Source: Paenibacillus antibioticophila
Lineage (GTDB): Bacteria; Bacillota; Bacilli; Paenibacillales; Paenibacillaceae
DNA: 64,000 bases
Direction of reading: 5' to 3'
Assembly (NCBI RefSeq): GCF_000455265.1
Contig: NZ_HG005140.1
Coordinates: forward strand, 391,852 to 455,851
Positions 43,480-53,117 of the stretch are shown one piece after another; position 1 is the first letter of the stretch, and each line of letters starts with the position of its first letter. The translations under genes and the position numbers were made by a program. The notes under the pieces were generated by a model that was not told the origin of the DNA, searched no databases, and saw only the letters and a program-made list of their open reading frames with translations.

Positions 43480-44874
43480 TTATTTCAGAAAACGTCTGAC
43501 AAGCTGCAGCTTCTTCGGAGTATAAGGCGGATACATCATGTCCGGATTAAAGCTTGTTGACTTGTGCAGCACACCCTTCCGGTGAGAAAACGCCTCAAAG
43601 CTGTAATGGCCGTGATACGAGCCCATCCCCGAGTTTCCAACCCCGCCAAAGGGCAAATAGGGGGTCGCCAGATGCATCAACACATCATTCACGCATCCTC
43701 CGCCAAAGGATACCCGGCCTAACACTTCGTGCTCTGCATGCTTGCTTTTGGTGAAAAGATATAATGCCAGCGGCTTGGGACGACAATTGATCATCTGTAT
43801 GGCCTGATCCAGACTATCCATCTCCAGTATAGGCAGAATAGGCCCGAAAATCTCCTCCTGCATGACCGGATCCTCCCATGTAACTCCGTCCATGATTGTG
43901 GGAGCAAGATATAGCTCTTCTCTGTTGCCGGTTCCTCCTGCGACCACCTTCTCGGCATCCAACAGTCCGTGAAGCCTATCCCAGTGCCGTTCATTCACAA
44001 TTCGCCCAAGGTCAGGACTCCTTTGGGGAGTCTCACCATAGAAGGCGGTGATCTGTTGCTTCAGCTTCTCGATCAAGGCTTGTTTAATAGCTCGATGGGC
44101 CAAAACATAATCCGGCGCCACACAGGTCTGCCCCATATTGACGAACTTTCCCCAAATGATCCGCTTGGCTGCAAGCTCCAAGTCAGCATCTGCATCGACA
44201 ATGCATGGACTCTTTCCGCCCAGCTCCAGAACTACAGGCACCAAATGCTCTGCCGCGGCCTTCATGACCACCTTGCCAATCTGCGGACTGCCGGTAAAGA
44301 AGATCATATCGAACGGAGCGTGAATCAGCTCTGAGGTCGTCTCTTTCCCGCCTTCGATCACTTGAATGATATCCGGGTTGAAATGAGCAGAGATCATCTT
44401 CGCAATGACGGCTGAGACATGCGGAGTATATTCCGACGGCTTGAGCACCGCACAATTCCCGGCAGCAAGCGCTCCGACCAACGGATCAAGCATCAGCATG
44501 AACGGGTAGTTGAACGGTCCGATAATCAGCACCGAGCCATAGGGCTCACGGTAAACGGCGCTTTTCGAGCCGAAGTGAACCAGCGGTGTCTTGACGCGCT
44601 GTGGTCTCATCCAGCGTCTCAAATGCTTGAGAGTATAGCTGATCGTATCATATAAATATCCGATTTCCGTCATGTAGCCCTCAAATTCGGATTTGCCTAA
44701 ATCCTGAAGCAGCGCCTCTCGGATCGCCGATTCATGACTTTTCACAGCCTCTTTAAGCTTGTGAAGCTGCGCTCTGCGGAATTCCAGGGTTCTGGTGCCG
44801 CCGGCAGCAATGAAAGCTTGCTGCGAAGCTATCACTTCTCCCACTGCCTCCCTTGTCCACTCAGCCGTTCCCAT
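43480..44874 (-). CDS. Aldehyde dehydrogenase, class 3-like
   Basis: A 464-residue NAD(P)-dependent enzyme of the short ALDH type (YwdH-like). The cofactor region has IIGPFNYPFMLMLDPLVGAL and FFTGSPQIGKVVM; the general base Glu is in PVVLELGGKSP (around residue 210) and the catalytic Cys in NMGQTCVAPDYVL (around 245). The C-terminus is the usual hydrophobic/basic tail of this class (PPYTPKKLQLVRRFLK). Start behind AAGGAGGAG. With the reductase behind it, it suggests an aldehyde-detoxification pair. Confidence 0.93.
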   Translation of the reverse strand: MGTAEWTREAVGEVIASQQAFIAAGGTRTLEFRRAQLHKLKEAVKSHESAIREALLQDLGKSEFEGYMTEIGYLYDTISYTLKHLRRWMRPQRVKTPLVHFGSKSAVYREPYGSVLIIGPFNYPFMLMLDPLVGALAAGNCAVLKPSEYTPHVSAVIAKMISAHFNPDIIQVIEGGKETTSELIHAPFDMIFFTGSPQIGKVVMKAAAEHLVPVVLELGGKSPCIVDADADLELAAKRIIWGKFVNMGQTCVAPDYVLAHRAIKQALIEKLKQQITAFYGETPQRSPDLGRIVNERHWDRLHGLLDAEKVVAGGTGNREELYLAPTIMDGVTWEDPVMQEEIFGPILPILEMDSLDQAIQMINCRPKPLALYLFTKSKHAEHEVLGRVSFGGGCVNDVLMHLATPYLPFGGVGNSGMGSYHGHYSFEAFSHRKGVLHKSTSFNPDMMYPPYTPKKLQLVRRFLK

Positions 44875-45007
44875 GCTTGCTCCTCCTTGGTATAGGATTA
44901 GACCCTTCGTTGTTATACAAAACCACCTTCCCTAAGTGTATGCAACCTGGCCTTACGAAAGCAAGCGATTGAAAGATTAAGCACGCTTTCCGTTTGCGTT
45001 CAGTTCT

Positions 45008-45178
45008 TTTCAGATAGGCCAAGTAATATGGCCCTATGCCTCAAGCGTGTATGCCCTGATGACCGGCAGCGGTCTTCATGATACGCAAACAGGCCTCCGC
45101 GGATATTCGCCAGACATGCTTAAATGGCTGTGCGGTATTCCGGGAGACCGGTTTGAATATGAATTTGCTAAAGCAAGC
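45008..45178 (+). pseudogene. Glycosyltransferase family 2 fragment
   Basis: A rightward frame encodes VYALMTGSGLHDTQTGLRGY and then a segment ending GDRFEYEF, which are the conserved DTQTGLR and GxRFEYE motifs of polyprenyl/dolichyl-phosphate sugar transferases. Neither the N-terminal nucleotide-binding part nor the membrane C-terminus is present, and the frame runs into the end of the convergent pyruvate kinase gene. It is a remnant left by a deletion or rearrangement. No start with a ribosome site is evident. Confidence 0.7.
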
Positions 45179-45193
45179 TGCCGGCAGCTTGCT
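45172..45193 (-). terminator. 22-bp perfect palindrome behind pyruvate kinase
   Basis: AGCAAGCTGCC followed by its complement GGCAGCTTGCT. On the minus strand it is followed by TTAGC and lies 11 bases after the pyk stop, so it probably ends the pyk transcript, though the T tract is short. Confidence 0.6.
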
Positions 45194-45203
45194 CTTCGAT
45201 ATA

Positions 45204-46622
45204 TTAAGCCTGCTGGATTTGCAGCAGGTTCGTGGTGCCCGGTTGACCGAGGGGCAGTCCGGCAGACAGAACTACGGTATCACCCTTATTCACATAACCG
45301 CTTTGAACTGCCGTCTCGATGGCCGCGCGGAACATTTCATCCGTAGTCGATACAGACGGTCCCTGAAATGGAAATACACCTGACAGCAGGCACACCTTCG
45401 CCAATACGTGAGGATTATGAGTAATAGCCAGGATCGGCGCCTTTGGACGATATTTCGATACCATCCGTGCCGTGAACCCGCTCTGCGTCGATGTCAGAAT
45501 CGCTTTGGCATCCAGCTCCAGGGAAGCGCTGACCGCACTTTGGCTCACGACCTCGGTAATATTGGCGGTATGCTGGCTTCTTCGAAGGCTGAACTGTTCC
45601 CGGTAGTCGATGGCACCTTCCGCTTGCTGCGCTATCCTGGCCATCGTCTGAACCGATTGTACCGGATATTTGCCGGCCGCCGATTCCCCCGACAGCATCA
45701 CTACATCCGCTCCCTGGATCACCGCATTGAACACATCGCTCACCTCCGCCCGAGTCGGGCGAGGGTTGAGCTGCATTGATTCCAGCATGTGTGTAGCCAC
45801 GATGACCGGCTTGCCCGCCATGTTGCACTTATCGATCATTTCCTTCTGCATCATCGGCACCTGCTCGACAGGCACTTCTACACCAAGATCGCCGCGGGCC
45901 ACCATGATGCCGTCCGAGGCTTCAATGATGTCGTCCAAAGCTCGAATTCCTTCCTCGTTCTCTATCTTGGAGATAATCTGGACATGACCAGCCCCGCTAT
46001 TCTCCAGAATATTTCGGACCTGCCTGATGTCGTCACCCTTTCTCACAAAAGACACAGCGATCATCTCAATCTCGTTCTCCACACCAAAGGCAATATGTGC
46101 GATGTCCCGCTCCGTAACACCTGGCAGCGTCGTTCGTATGCCTGGCAGATTAACTCCCTTGCGCGGCTTCAGCATCCCCCCGCTGACAATAAGACAGCGG
46201 ATTTCAGTGCTCCCTTCGACTGCAATCACTTTTAGCTCAATCAGTCCGTCATCGATCAGAATCCGATCATGCTCCTGCATCACCTGAGGCAGTTCCGGAT
46301 AATTCACGGATACCCGATGGCAATCCCCGTTGAGGATTTCCGTCGTCAGCACGATCTCCTCGCCGGCAATTAATTGGCAGGAGGCTTCCTTCAACCTGCC
46401 GATCCGTACCTCCGGCCCCTTGATGTCCATCATGATCGGCACAAATGTCCCCAAGTCCTTCGCCGCCTGTCTGACTAGTTGAATCCGCCGAATATGCTCC
46501 TCCGGCTCGCCATGTGCCATATTAAGTCTGCCTACCGTCATTCCGCCCCGAATCATATCCTTAATGGTCTCCAGGGATTCGCATGCAGGGCCGAGTGTGC
46601 AAATCATTTTTGTACGCAGCAT
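45204..46622 (-). CDS. pyk: Pyruvate kinase
   Basis: A 472-residue enzyme converting phosphoenolpyruvate and ADP to pyruvate and ATP. N-terminal MLRTKMICTLGPA; substrate and metal motifs MMDIKGPEVRIG, ISKIENEEGIRALDDII, IMVARGDLGVEVP and the signature MLESMQLNPRPTRAEVSDV. It lacks the extra C-terminal phosphotransfer-like domain found in the 585-residue Bacillus enzyme, so it may be a second isozyme or the short form. NMAHGEPEEH replaces the usual NxSHG segment. It is monocistronic; AAAGGA precedes the ATG. Confidence 0.93.
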   Translation of the reverse strand: MLRTKMICTLGPACESLETIKDMIRGGMTVGRLNMAHGEPEEHIRRIQLVRQAAKDLGTFVPIMMDIKGPEVRIGRLKEASCQLIAGEEIVLTTEILNGDCHRVSVNYPELPQVMQEHDRILIDDGLIELKVIAVEGSTEIRCLIVSGGMLKPRKGVNLPGIRTTLPGVTERDIAHIAFGVENEIEMIAVSFVRKGDDIRQVRNILENSGAGHVQIISKIENEEGIRALDDIIEASDGIMVARGDLGVEVPVEQVPMMQKEMIDKCNMAGKPVIVATHMLESMQLNPRPTRAEVSDVFNAVIQGADVVMLSGESAAGKYPVQSVQTMARIAQQAEGAIDYREQFSLRRSQHTANITEVVSQSAVSASLELDAKAILTSTQSGFTARMVSKYRPKAPILAITHNPHVLAKVCLLSGVFPFQGPSVSTTDEMFRAAIETAVQSGYVNKGDTVVLSAGLPLGQPGTTNLLQIQQA

Positions 46623-46724
46623 CGTATCAATTCCTTTCCGGTCATCAGTAATGGAACAATACTACACAGTCTGTGCTTCTCTACATATTCTATATACCCT
46701 GAAGAGGAGGTTTGCCCTGCATGT

Positions 46725-47852
46725 TTATATTGACGCGGATAAATCAGCCAACTGGCGAAACATTTCATCGATCCGTTCAGCCGGCACATGAGCTGCCTGA
46801 TCGCCGACACTAAATTCGAAAGAGCAGGACTCCCCGCCTTCAGCTTCCCGCAGGTTGCCCGTCAGCCCCACTCCACTCTTCTCGTACACCAAACAGAGCA
46901 ACTGCTCCATCTTCTCCTTCGGCGCTGCAAAGTGGATATGGAACATATTTGATACCGGAACCGAGGGACATACGGACACCCTTGGACAAGCCTCAAAACG
47001 GGCTGCCAGTTCAACAGCCTCCCGGTAATACTGCTCCATCTTGCCAATACGTTCCTCAAAATAATATTTACTGCTCAAAATATAAGGGTACAGACTGATC
47101 AAATCTCCGCCATGGCGCCGTTTCCACACCTTCGATTCCTCAGTAAACTGTGATTCGCCGGCCAGAATCGCCCCGGCCAACCCGCCGATCGTCTTGTAGA
47201 AGGAAATATAGACACTATCGAACAGCGCACATACCTCGGCAGCCGTCTTGTTGTAGTAGGGCAGAATTTCAAACAGTCTTGCTCCATCCAAGTGAAGCCT
47301 GATTCCCTTGCTGCGGCAATAGGCAGAAATAGCCTCTAACTCGGTATACGCCGGCAATTGCCCGCCGATCTCGCGTTGCGGCAGCTCGAGAAGCAGGCAT
47401 GCGACCGGTTCGGCCAATGACTTCACATCCTCCAGCTTGATCAGGCGTCCGCTGTCCGCCAACAGAATGGGCTTAATGCCATGCAGTTCCTTGAGTCCAT
47501 CCTCCTCGTGAATCTCCAGGTGGCACAGAGGATGGTAAGCAACCCGCTTATTGTCCGCCCGGTCACACCAAATCCGCAGGGCAATCTGTTGGGCCATAGT
47601 CCCGCTTGGAAAGAACACCGAACTCTCCTTGCCCAAATACTCCGCCATTTCCCGCTGAAATTGTTCAATAGTCTCGCCTTTACCGTACATATCGCTGTCC
47701 ATATCACCGGAAATCCCCTCGAATGCACGCTTTAAAACCTCTACCTTCCTTGGACCATGACCGGACAAGCGGTATTGCGCCGTATTAAAAGCATCGGCCA
47801 GGCTTTGTTGTATTGAAGTTACACGTTCCTCTTGATCTTTTGGCTCGTTCAT
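46725..47852 (-). CDS. Low-specificity threonine aldolase (beta-eliminating lyase family)
   Basis: A 375-residue PLP enzyme from ATG 47852 (behind AAGGAG); a reading from 47939 has no ribosome site. PLP contacts: FFPSGTMAQQIALRIWC near residue 85, RLHLDGARLFE near 195, and the Schiff-base Lys in VYISFYKTIGGLAGAILAG near 225. The start (ISGDMDSDMYGKGETIEQFQ) fits threonine aldolases, which split threonine to glycine and acetaldehyde. It is closest to the longer Gram-positive variants. The adjacent pyk gene is separately transcribed. Confidence 0.88.
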   Translation of the reverse strand: MNEPKDQEERVTSIQQSLADAFNTAQYRLSGHGPRKVEVLKRAFEGISGDMDSDMYGKGETIEQFQREMAEYLGKESSVFFPSGTMAQQIALRIWCDRADNKRVAYHPLCHLEIHEEDGLKELHGIKPILLADSGRLIKLEDVKSLAEPVACLLLELPQREIGGQLPAYTELEAISAYCRSKGIRLHLDGARLFEILPYYNKTAAEVCALFDSVYISFYKTIGGLAGAILAGESQFTEESKVWKRRHGGDLISLYPYILSSKYYFEERIGKMEQYYREAVELAARFEACPRVSVCPSVPVSNMFHIHFAAPKEKMEQLLCLVYEKSGVGLTGNLREAEGGESCSFEFSVGDQAAHVPAERIDEMFRQLADLSASI

Positions 47853-47963
47853 CGTTAAATAAGCTCCTTCCCGTCTCAGGCATTCTTCCATTCTGACTCC
47901 AGTATAAAGAAGACGGGCATCGGTTCCAAGGGAGATCATGATTTAGAGCAATACCTGCCCATA

Positions 47964-48008
47964 CAAAAAATCCGGGCCTGATAGCAGCGTGCTGCCCAAG
48001 GCCCGGAT
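47964..48008 (-). terminator. Strong terminator
   Basis: ATCCGGGCCT and AGGCCCGGAT form a 10-bp GC-rich stem; on the minus strand it is followed by TTTTTTG. It ends the chemoreceptor/SLH-fragment transcript. Confidence 0.9.
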
Positions 48009-48053
48009 CTCGATAGACAATACTCACTTATGCTTATGCAATTTGAGTGCGTC

Positions 48054-48181
48054 CTATTTTGTTAGCAGGTTATACAAAATTTGTGCAGGCTCGGCATAAT
48101 CGGCGATGTTCGCTGCATCGCTATAACCCTCCAGCGTTCCCGCTGTTGCTCCAGCCGGGAGGCGATCCAGCACCCCCAAGT
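48054..48181 (-). pseudogene. SLH-domain-like fragment
   Basis: Directly behind the chemoreceptor stop, one frame reads LGVLDRLPAGATAGTLEGYS followed by DAANIADYAEPAQILYNLL to TAG 48054. The order GTLxGYxDAxxIxxYA resembles the middle of an S-layer-homology domain. About 42 residues remain and no start is evident. It is a remnant or coincidence; the similarity is by eye only. Confidence 0.4.
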
Positions 48182-49906
48182 CTACGCTTTAAAACGCTCC
48201 GTCAACCGTTCAAGCTGCTTCCCTTTCTCCTGAAGCTCGGTCAGGGAGGACCAGGTTGCCTCTCCGGCCTGGTCCTGCTCTGCCACAGCGCTGGTCATCT
48301 GCTCTGCCGAGGAGAAAGCTCTGCCGGACAGCCGCGAAATCTCCTCAACGGAAGCAGCCACCTCCTCCGCTGCAGCGGCGATTTCTTCAGCGACAGCAGT
48401 AAATTCCTGCGCTTCTCCTGCCACCACATTCACTTCCTGCTGAATAAGCTGGAAGGCTTCCCCTGCGGCCTGAGCCACGCTTCTGCCCGCTTCAACCTCA
48501 ATATACTCCTGTCTTGCAGCCTCTACTGCACGCTCCACGCCTTGAATCGTCTCATTAATCAGCTCTGCAATTCGCAGGGTGGAGTTGCCGGACTGGTTCG
48601 CCAGCTTGCGGATCTGGTCTGCGACAACGGCAAAGCCTCTGCCATGCTCGCCCGCACGAGCGGCCTCGATGGAGGCATTCAATGCCAGAAGATTGGTCTG
48701 AGCTGAAATGTCCTGGATCGCCTCGATGATCTCGCTCATTTCCTCCGATTTTTCGGCTACTGCATCAATATCTTCGACTACCCGTTTTGTTGCGTTGTGG
48801 ATTTTATCCATCTGCTTAACAGTATGCTTGACTGCGATAGAGCCCTGCTCCGCCATGCTGGCCGCCTTGGCGGAGCTCTCGGCGACAAGCGCTGAAGATG
48901 CCGCTACCCGCTGTACGCCCGAGCCAACCTCATCCATGGCTCTCGAAGTATCCTCCGCAGCCTTACGCTGAATATCCGCACCCTCAGAGACCTCAACCGA
49001 AAGACTGTAAATGCTCTCGCCAAGCTTGCGGGATTTACCGACATTATTGAATAGAACCTGGGCGGAATCTCCGATCATTCCCGAGCTGTCTTTAATGCCA
49101 AGGATCATGGAGCTCAGGTCCTCGGACATCCGGTTGAAGGACTGCCCTAGATCCGCAATCTCGCCTTTGCCCAGAACTTCAGTCTTCACGCCCAGTTCAC
49201 CCGTCTGCACCTTGTGCATATCACGCTTCATACGGATCAATGGATTAATCAGCGAGCGAGCCATTAAGAGCGTAAGGATTAATGCAGCTGCCAGAATGCC
49301 GACCGAAATCCATATGATCCGGCTGCGTGTGCCGTGAAGCAAAGCATACGCCTCCGAAGCATTGTAATCGGCGCTCATGACACCGAGAATTTCTCCGTTA
49401 GCGTCGAGAATCGGTACGTAGGAGGTCATTGTCTCTCCATATTCCTCTGAGGACGTCATCTCTCCCAACTGCGGCTGCTTGCTGTCATAGACCGCCTCCA
49501 AGGACGGGTAGGACTCCGTCTCTACTTCCCCAAAGCCCGATACTTCCTCATCCGGCGCGTCCAATGCCGCTCCGTCAACAACATAGTAATATTCGTAGGA
49601 TCCGCCCGTATCCCGACGGTGCATAATATACAGATAATCCAGTCCATTAGCCTCTCTGACTGCGCTCATTTGTTCGCGAAGCGTACGATAATAGACCGCA
49701 GATTCGCCTTCATCAGCAATCGTCTTGTATTGCTCCGTCTCCACCATAGCTGCCGCATGCTCAGCAACCTTTAATGCTTGCGTGCCAATCGAGTTCATGA
49801 GCAATTTCTCGGAGGAATTGTATACGGTATACGTAAGCACGGCTCCGGAAATAAGCAGCAGTGAAGTAAAAAAGACAATCAGTTTCCACTTCAGACTATG
49901 CAGCAA
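48182..49906 (-). CDS. Methyl-accepting chemotaxis protein
   Basis: About 574 residues from TTG 49906 (six bases behind GGGGGTC), or 579 from ATG 49921. One membrane helix near the N-terminus ([20 protein letters not shown]), an extracellular Cache-type sensor with Tyr-rich segments ([20 protein letters not shown]), a second helix near 210 ([18 protein letters not shown]), a HAMP linker and the signalling domain with the hairpin tip [20 protein letters not shown] and [20 protein letters not shown]. It signals to CheA to bias swimming. No che genes adjoin it. Ligand unknown. Confidence 0.93.
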   Translation of the reverse strand: MLHSLKWKLIVFFTSLLLISGAVLTYTVYNSSEKLLMNSIGTQALKVAEHAAAMVETEQYKTIADEGESAVYYRTLREQMSAVREANGLDYLYIMHRRDTGGSYEYYYVVDGAALDAPDEEVSGFGEVETESYPSLEAVYDSKQPQLGEMTSSEEYGETMTSYVPILDANGEILGVMSADYNASEAYALLHGTRSRIIWISVGILAAALILTLLMARSLINPLIRMKRDMHKVQTGELGVKTEVLGKGEIADLGQSFNRMSEDLSSMILGIKDSSGMIGDSAQVLFNNVGKSRKLGESIYSLSVEVSEGADIQRKAAEDTSRAMDEVGSGVQRVAASSALVAESSAKAASMAEQGSIAVKHTVKQMDKIHNATKRVVEDIDAVAEKSEEMSEIIEAIQDISAQTNLLALNASIEAARAGEHGRGFAVVADQIRKLANQSGNSTLRIAELINETIQGVERAVEAARQEYIEVEAGRSVAQAAGEAFQLIQQEVNVVAGEAQEFTAVAEEIAAAAEEVAASVEEISRLSGRAFSSAEQMTSAVAEQDQAGEATWSSLTELQEKGKQLERLTERFKA

Positions 49907-50156
49907 GCGAACGACCCCCATTTATATGTAGTAATTGGATTTATAGGACAATATTACTACACAGCATGTGAATTTTCTATGGATTTTGACATGGATTTCA
50001 AGCAAATTTCTGAGATTTCCCCAGGGAATGGCCCGGTGAACGTTCATTCGACATGAATGCCTTGGACTTGATCAATGAGGGTGAAAAATGTCGCTTACTA
50101 TGCTACAATACGAAAATGTTCAACGGGAAAATACCTAGGGGGTTATTCGAATCACC

Positions 50157-50792
50157 ATGCTAATTATCGGTATCGCCGGCGGCACCGGCTCTGGAAAAAC
50201 GACAGTGGCCCGCTCCGTGATCGAGCAGCTAGGGCCGGATAAGGTTACATTCATCTCACAAGATAACTATTATAAGGATCAGTCGCATTTGACGATGGAT
50301 CAGCGGGTTCTAACGAACTATGACCATCCCTTTGCTTTTGACAATGAATTGCTGATCGAGCATTTGTTGATGCTGAGGAATAGGCAAACTGCGGCGGCAC
50401 CGGTATATGACTTCACCAATCATACCCGTTCCACTACGGAGAACATCGTGCTGAAGCCAAACCGGATCGCGATCGTCGAAGGATTATTCGTCCTTTATGA
50501 TGAGAAGCTGCGGAATATGCTCAATATTAAAGTGTTCGTCGATACCGATTCCGATGTCCGGCTCCTTCGCCGCGTGCTGCGGGACATGGAGGAAAGAGGA
50601 CGCTCTATCCATTCCATTCATCAGCAATACCTGGCCACCGTCAAGCCAATGCATGAAGCTTTTATTGAGCCATCCAAAAAATATGCGGACCTCATCATCC
50701 CCGAAGGAGGACATAATGAGGTAGGTATTCAATTACTCTCGATCTTAACGGAGAAATATTTGTCAGGCAGCGGAAACTGGCCGGAAATCTAG
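50157..50792 (+). CDS. udk: Uridine kinase
   Basis: A 211-residue salvage enzyme phosphorylating uridine and cytidine. Walker A GIAGGTGSGKTTVARSV at residue 5, the DNYYKD loop, YDHPFAFD, PVYDFTNHTR, and EGLFVLYDEKLRNM, then RLLRRVLRDMEERGRS. These give family identity with no gap. A promoter-like TACAAT is at 50104-50109. The AGGGGG nearest the ATG is about 14 bases away, so the start could be a rarer codon just upstream; no alternative with a better fit was found. Confidence 0.93.
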   Translation: MLIIGIAGGTGSGKTTVARSVIEQLGPDKVTFISQDNYYKDQSHLTMDQRVLTNYDHPFAFDNELLIEHLLMLRNRQTAAAPVYDFTNHTRSTTENIVLKPNRIAIVEGLFVLYDEKLRNMLNIKVFVDTDSDVRLLRRVLRDMEERGRSIHSIHQQYLATVKPMHEAFIEPSKKYADLIIPEGGHNEVGIQLLSILTEKYLSGSGNWPEI

Positions 50793-50814
50793 CCCGCAGC
50801 CTGCTGTTATACAG

Positions 50815-51939
50815 CTACACGGAAGAACTGGATGACTTTCTGGCATGCTGCTTCGCCACCATCTGGTTCTTGCCGTGTTTTTTTGCATAATACAGACAAG
50901 CATCCGCTTCCTCGAACAAGGCAGAGCTGGACTTGCCGCTCACATGCTCCGCCACGCCAATGCTGACCGAAATTCGGCTCCCTTTCATCTCTTCATGCGC
51001 TATAGAATAAATAAGCTCCCGGGTCCGCTCCATTTCCTGACAGGCTTCGAACAAGGTCTTGCCGGGAAAAATGACGACGAATTCCTCACCGCCATATCTT
51101 GCAATGATCTCATTCTGGGACAATGAATCCTTTATCGCCTGGGCTACCCGGCTCAACACTGCGTCTCCCACAGCATGACCGTACGTATCATTCACACTCT
51201 TGAAGTTATCAATGTCCATGATCGCCAGCTGCAAGGGCATGACGTTATTGTTGCTTTGCTCGATCAGTTGCTCCAAATATTCATGCAGCGTCTTATGGTT
51301 GTATAAATCGGTCAGCGCATCAATCTTGGCCAGCCGGTCCATGACCGCATTCTTCACCACCAAATCCTGCTCCGAGGTCATCATGCGCATGAAATCAGCA
51401 ATCATTTGTTTGCCTTGCCCAATAATCTGCAGCGCAATATACAGAATGCCGATCATTATAGCGAAAAAGATGCAAAGATCATAAGGGGTCATGATCGTTC
51501 TGAACTCGGAATAGCCGTAATAAATGAGGAAGAAGGTTAACAAGTTCGCTGCAAATGCCAAGTAAAGCAGTCTTTTCCTGAAAAAAAACAGAGAGATCAG
51601 GATCGGAAGCACCAGAATATATTCCAGATGCAAGCCCTGATTGCCAATCATTAAGGCGGCCGCGATCAGCGTCCCGCTAAGCACGACCCATTCCGGCTTC
51701 TCCAAGGAACGATAATACAAGAGCTCATTCGTCCCGATAATTGCTAGCTGGACCAGTGTGGGCACAATAATTCTCTCCATGAGATACCCCAAGTCTAACC
51801 GTTCAATTCTTCCTTCTGCCCACAATAGAGCCCCAAGCCATTCTGCCAAGAGAGAAAGAAACAATATCATCCAATATGTAGTTATGACTTTTCTATATAT
51901 TTTCCTGCTGTCCGCCAGAAGCGGGACTTTTGCTATCAT
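50815..51939 (-). CDS. Diguanylate cyclase
   Basis: A 374-residue membrane protein. The first 190 residues hold about five to six hydrophobic helices (VITTYWMILFLSLLAEWLGA; YILVLPILISLFFF). The GGDEF domain follows with IMDIDNFKSVNDTYGHAVGD, and the active motif YGGEEFVVIFPG around residue 300; the following ISVSIGVAEH matches. It makes cyclic-di-GMP from GTP. It lies 24 bases behind the HD-GYP gene in the same direction, with GGGAGAAA before the ATG: maker and breaker of one messenger in a single operon. Confidence 0.93.
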   Translation of the reverse strand: MIAKVPLLADSRKIYRKVITTYWMILFLSLLAEWLGALLWAEGRIERLDLGYLMERIIVPTLVQLAIIGTNELLYYRSLEKPEWVVLSGTLIAAALMIGNQGLHLEYILVLPILISLFFFRKRLLYLAFAANLLTFFLIYYGYSEFRTIMTPYDLCIFFAIMIGILYIALQIIGQGKQMIADFMRMMTSEQDLVVKNAVMDRLAKIDALTDLYNHKTLHEYLEQLIEQSNNNVMPLQLAIMDIDNFKSVNDTYGHAVGDAVLSRVAQAIKDSLSQNEIIARYGGEEFVVIFPGKTLFEACQEMERTRELIYSIAHEEMKGSRISVSIGVAEHVSGKSSSALFEEADACLYYAKKHGKNQMVAKQHARKSSSSSV

Positions 51940-51963
51940 CTCATTTCTCCCTGCAGCCCGATA

Positions 51964-52968
51964 TTAAGCGGGTATAAAAATACTTTTAATATGTATGTCC
52001 GTTCTTCGGCTCAAGTCGATGAATTCTTCTCCGACCTTCACGAGCGGAGCCAACGGCTGATGCGGATTCAAGCTAATGACTTCACCGTGATGTCCATCTG
52101 TCAGCAGCACCGTCTCGCCGATCAGCTTCTCCATTACTTTATCCAGGAACAAAGTGACAACCATCGGGTCTAGCAGGCCAAAGCTGTCGTCTCTCATCTG
52201 ATCTGCAATCTCATAAAATGCTCTTGGCTCATGGTAGGAGCGCCGGGAGGACATGGCATGGAAAATGTCAGCTACCGCAATGATTTTGCTGAACAGCTCA
52301 ATGTCATGCTCTTTTGCTCCAAACGGATAGCCCCGGCCATCATTGCGTTCATGGTGCTGAAGCGCGGCGAGCGGAATGCGAGGATCCAAGTGGGGGACCT
52401 GGCACAGCAAATCATAGCCGAACTGGGCATGCCGCTTGACCTGCTCGTACTCCTCTTTCGTCAGTTTACCCGGCTTGTTAAGGATATCACCCGATATGTA
52501 CACCTTGCCTACATCATGCAGCGTTCCAGCCAGAGACAGGATCTCCAGTTCCTCATCCGGCAGCTCCATCCATCTGCCAATAAGCGTCGACAGGATGCCG
52601 ACTCCGATATTATGCTGATAGGTATACTCATCGACAGCCTTCACGGATTCGAAGAGCTGGAACAGATTGGAGTGCTGCGAGACCTGCAGGACGAGAGGGA
52701 TCACCTCTCCCTTGATATCCTCCACAGGCACCTTGCCTGTCAGCCCAATGGACTCGAATAATTCTTTGGATCGCAGCACGGCCTGATCCACAAAATTAAT
52801 GACCGGTCTCGGCCCGGAATCCAGAAGCTCCAGGCTATACAGATCAACCTGATGATTCCCCAACAGCCCGATCAATTCCTCATCAAGCATACTTCCCGCA
52901 GAGACTAATGTCACACCGAAATCACTGACTATATCATCCCTAACCTTTTTTCCGACAAATTTCATCAT
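51964..52968 (-). CDS. HD-GYP cyclic-di-GMP phosphodiesterase
   Basis: A 334-residue cytoplasmic protein, ATG 52968 seven bases behind GGGGGAAC. Residues about 1-110 form an N-terminal unknown region. The HD-GYP domain has HNIGVGILSTLIGRWM, the metal pair in GTLHDVGKVYIS (around residue 155), PLAALQHHERNDGRGYPFG (around 210) and IIAVADIFHAMSSRRSYHEP. All expected metal and GYP residues are present. It would hydrolyse cyclic-di-GMP to GMP or pGpG, opposing the cyclase encoded immediately downstream. Confidence 0.93.
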   Translation of the reverse strand: MMKFVGKKVRDDIVSDFGVTLVSAGSMLDEELIGLLGNHQVDLYSLELLDSGPRPVINFVDQAVLRSKELFESIGLTGKVPVEDIKGEVIPLVLQVSQHSNLFQLFESVKAVDEYTYQHNIGVGILSTLIGRWMELPDEELEILSLAGTLHDVGKVYISGDILNKPGKLTKEEYEQVKRHAQFGYDLLCQVPHLDPRIPLAALQHHERNDGRGYPFGAKEHDIELFSKIIAVADIFHAMSSRRSYHEPRAFYEIADQMRDDSFGLLDPMVVTLFLDKVMEKLIGETVLLTDGHHGEVISLNPHQPLAPLVKVGEEFIDLSRRTDIHIKSIFIPA

Positions 52969-53069
52969 GGAAGTTCCCCCATTAGTGTAGGAAAATAGTC
53001 TCACACCCTTACGTCATTGTACAACAACTTGCAAAAAAACGCGCTATACCAAAATAGATTGTCGAATAA

Positions 53070-53117
53070 AAAAAAGCCGCTGGTATAGGCATCTACACCA
53101 ACGGCTTATCATTTTTT
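53070..53117. terminator. Terminator behind polysaccharide deacetylase
   Basis: AAGCCG-TGGT-TAG and CTA-ACCA-CGGCTT pair, with A7 before and a T-rich end behind. It ends the leftward deacetylase transcript and insulates the HD-GYP gene. Confidence 0.85.
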
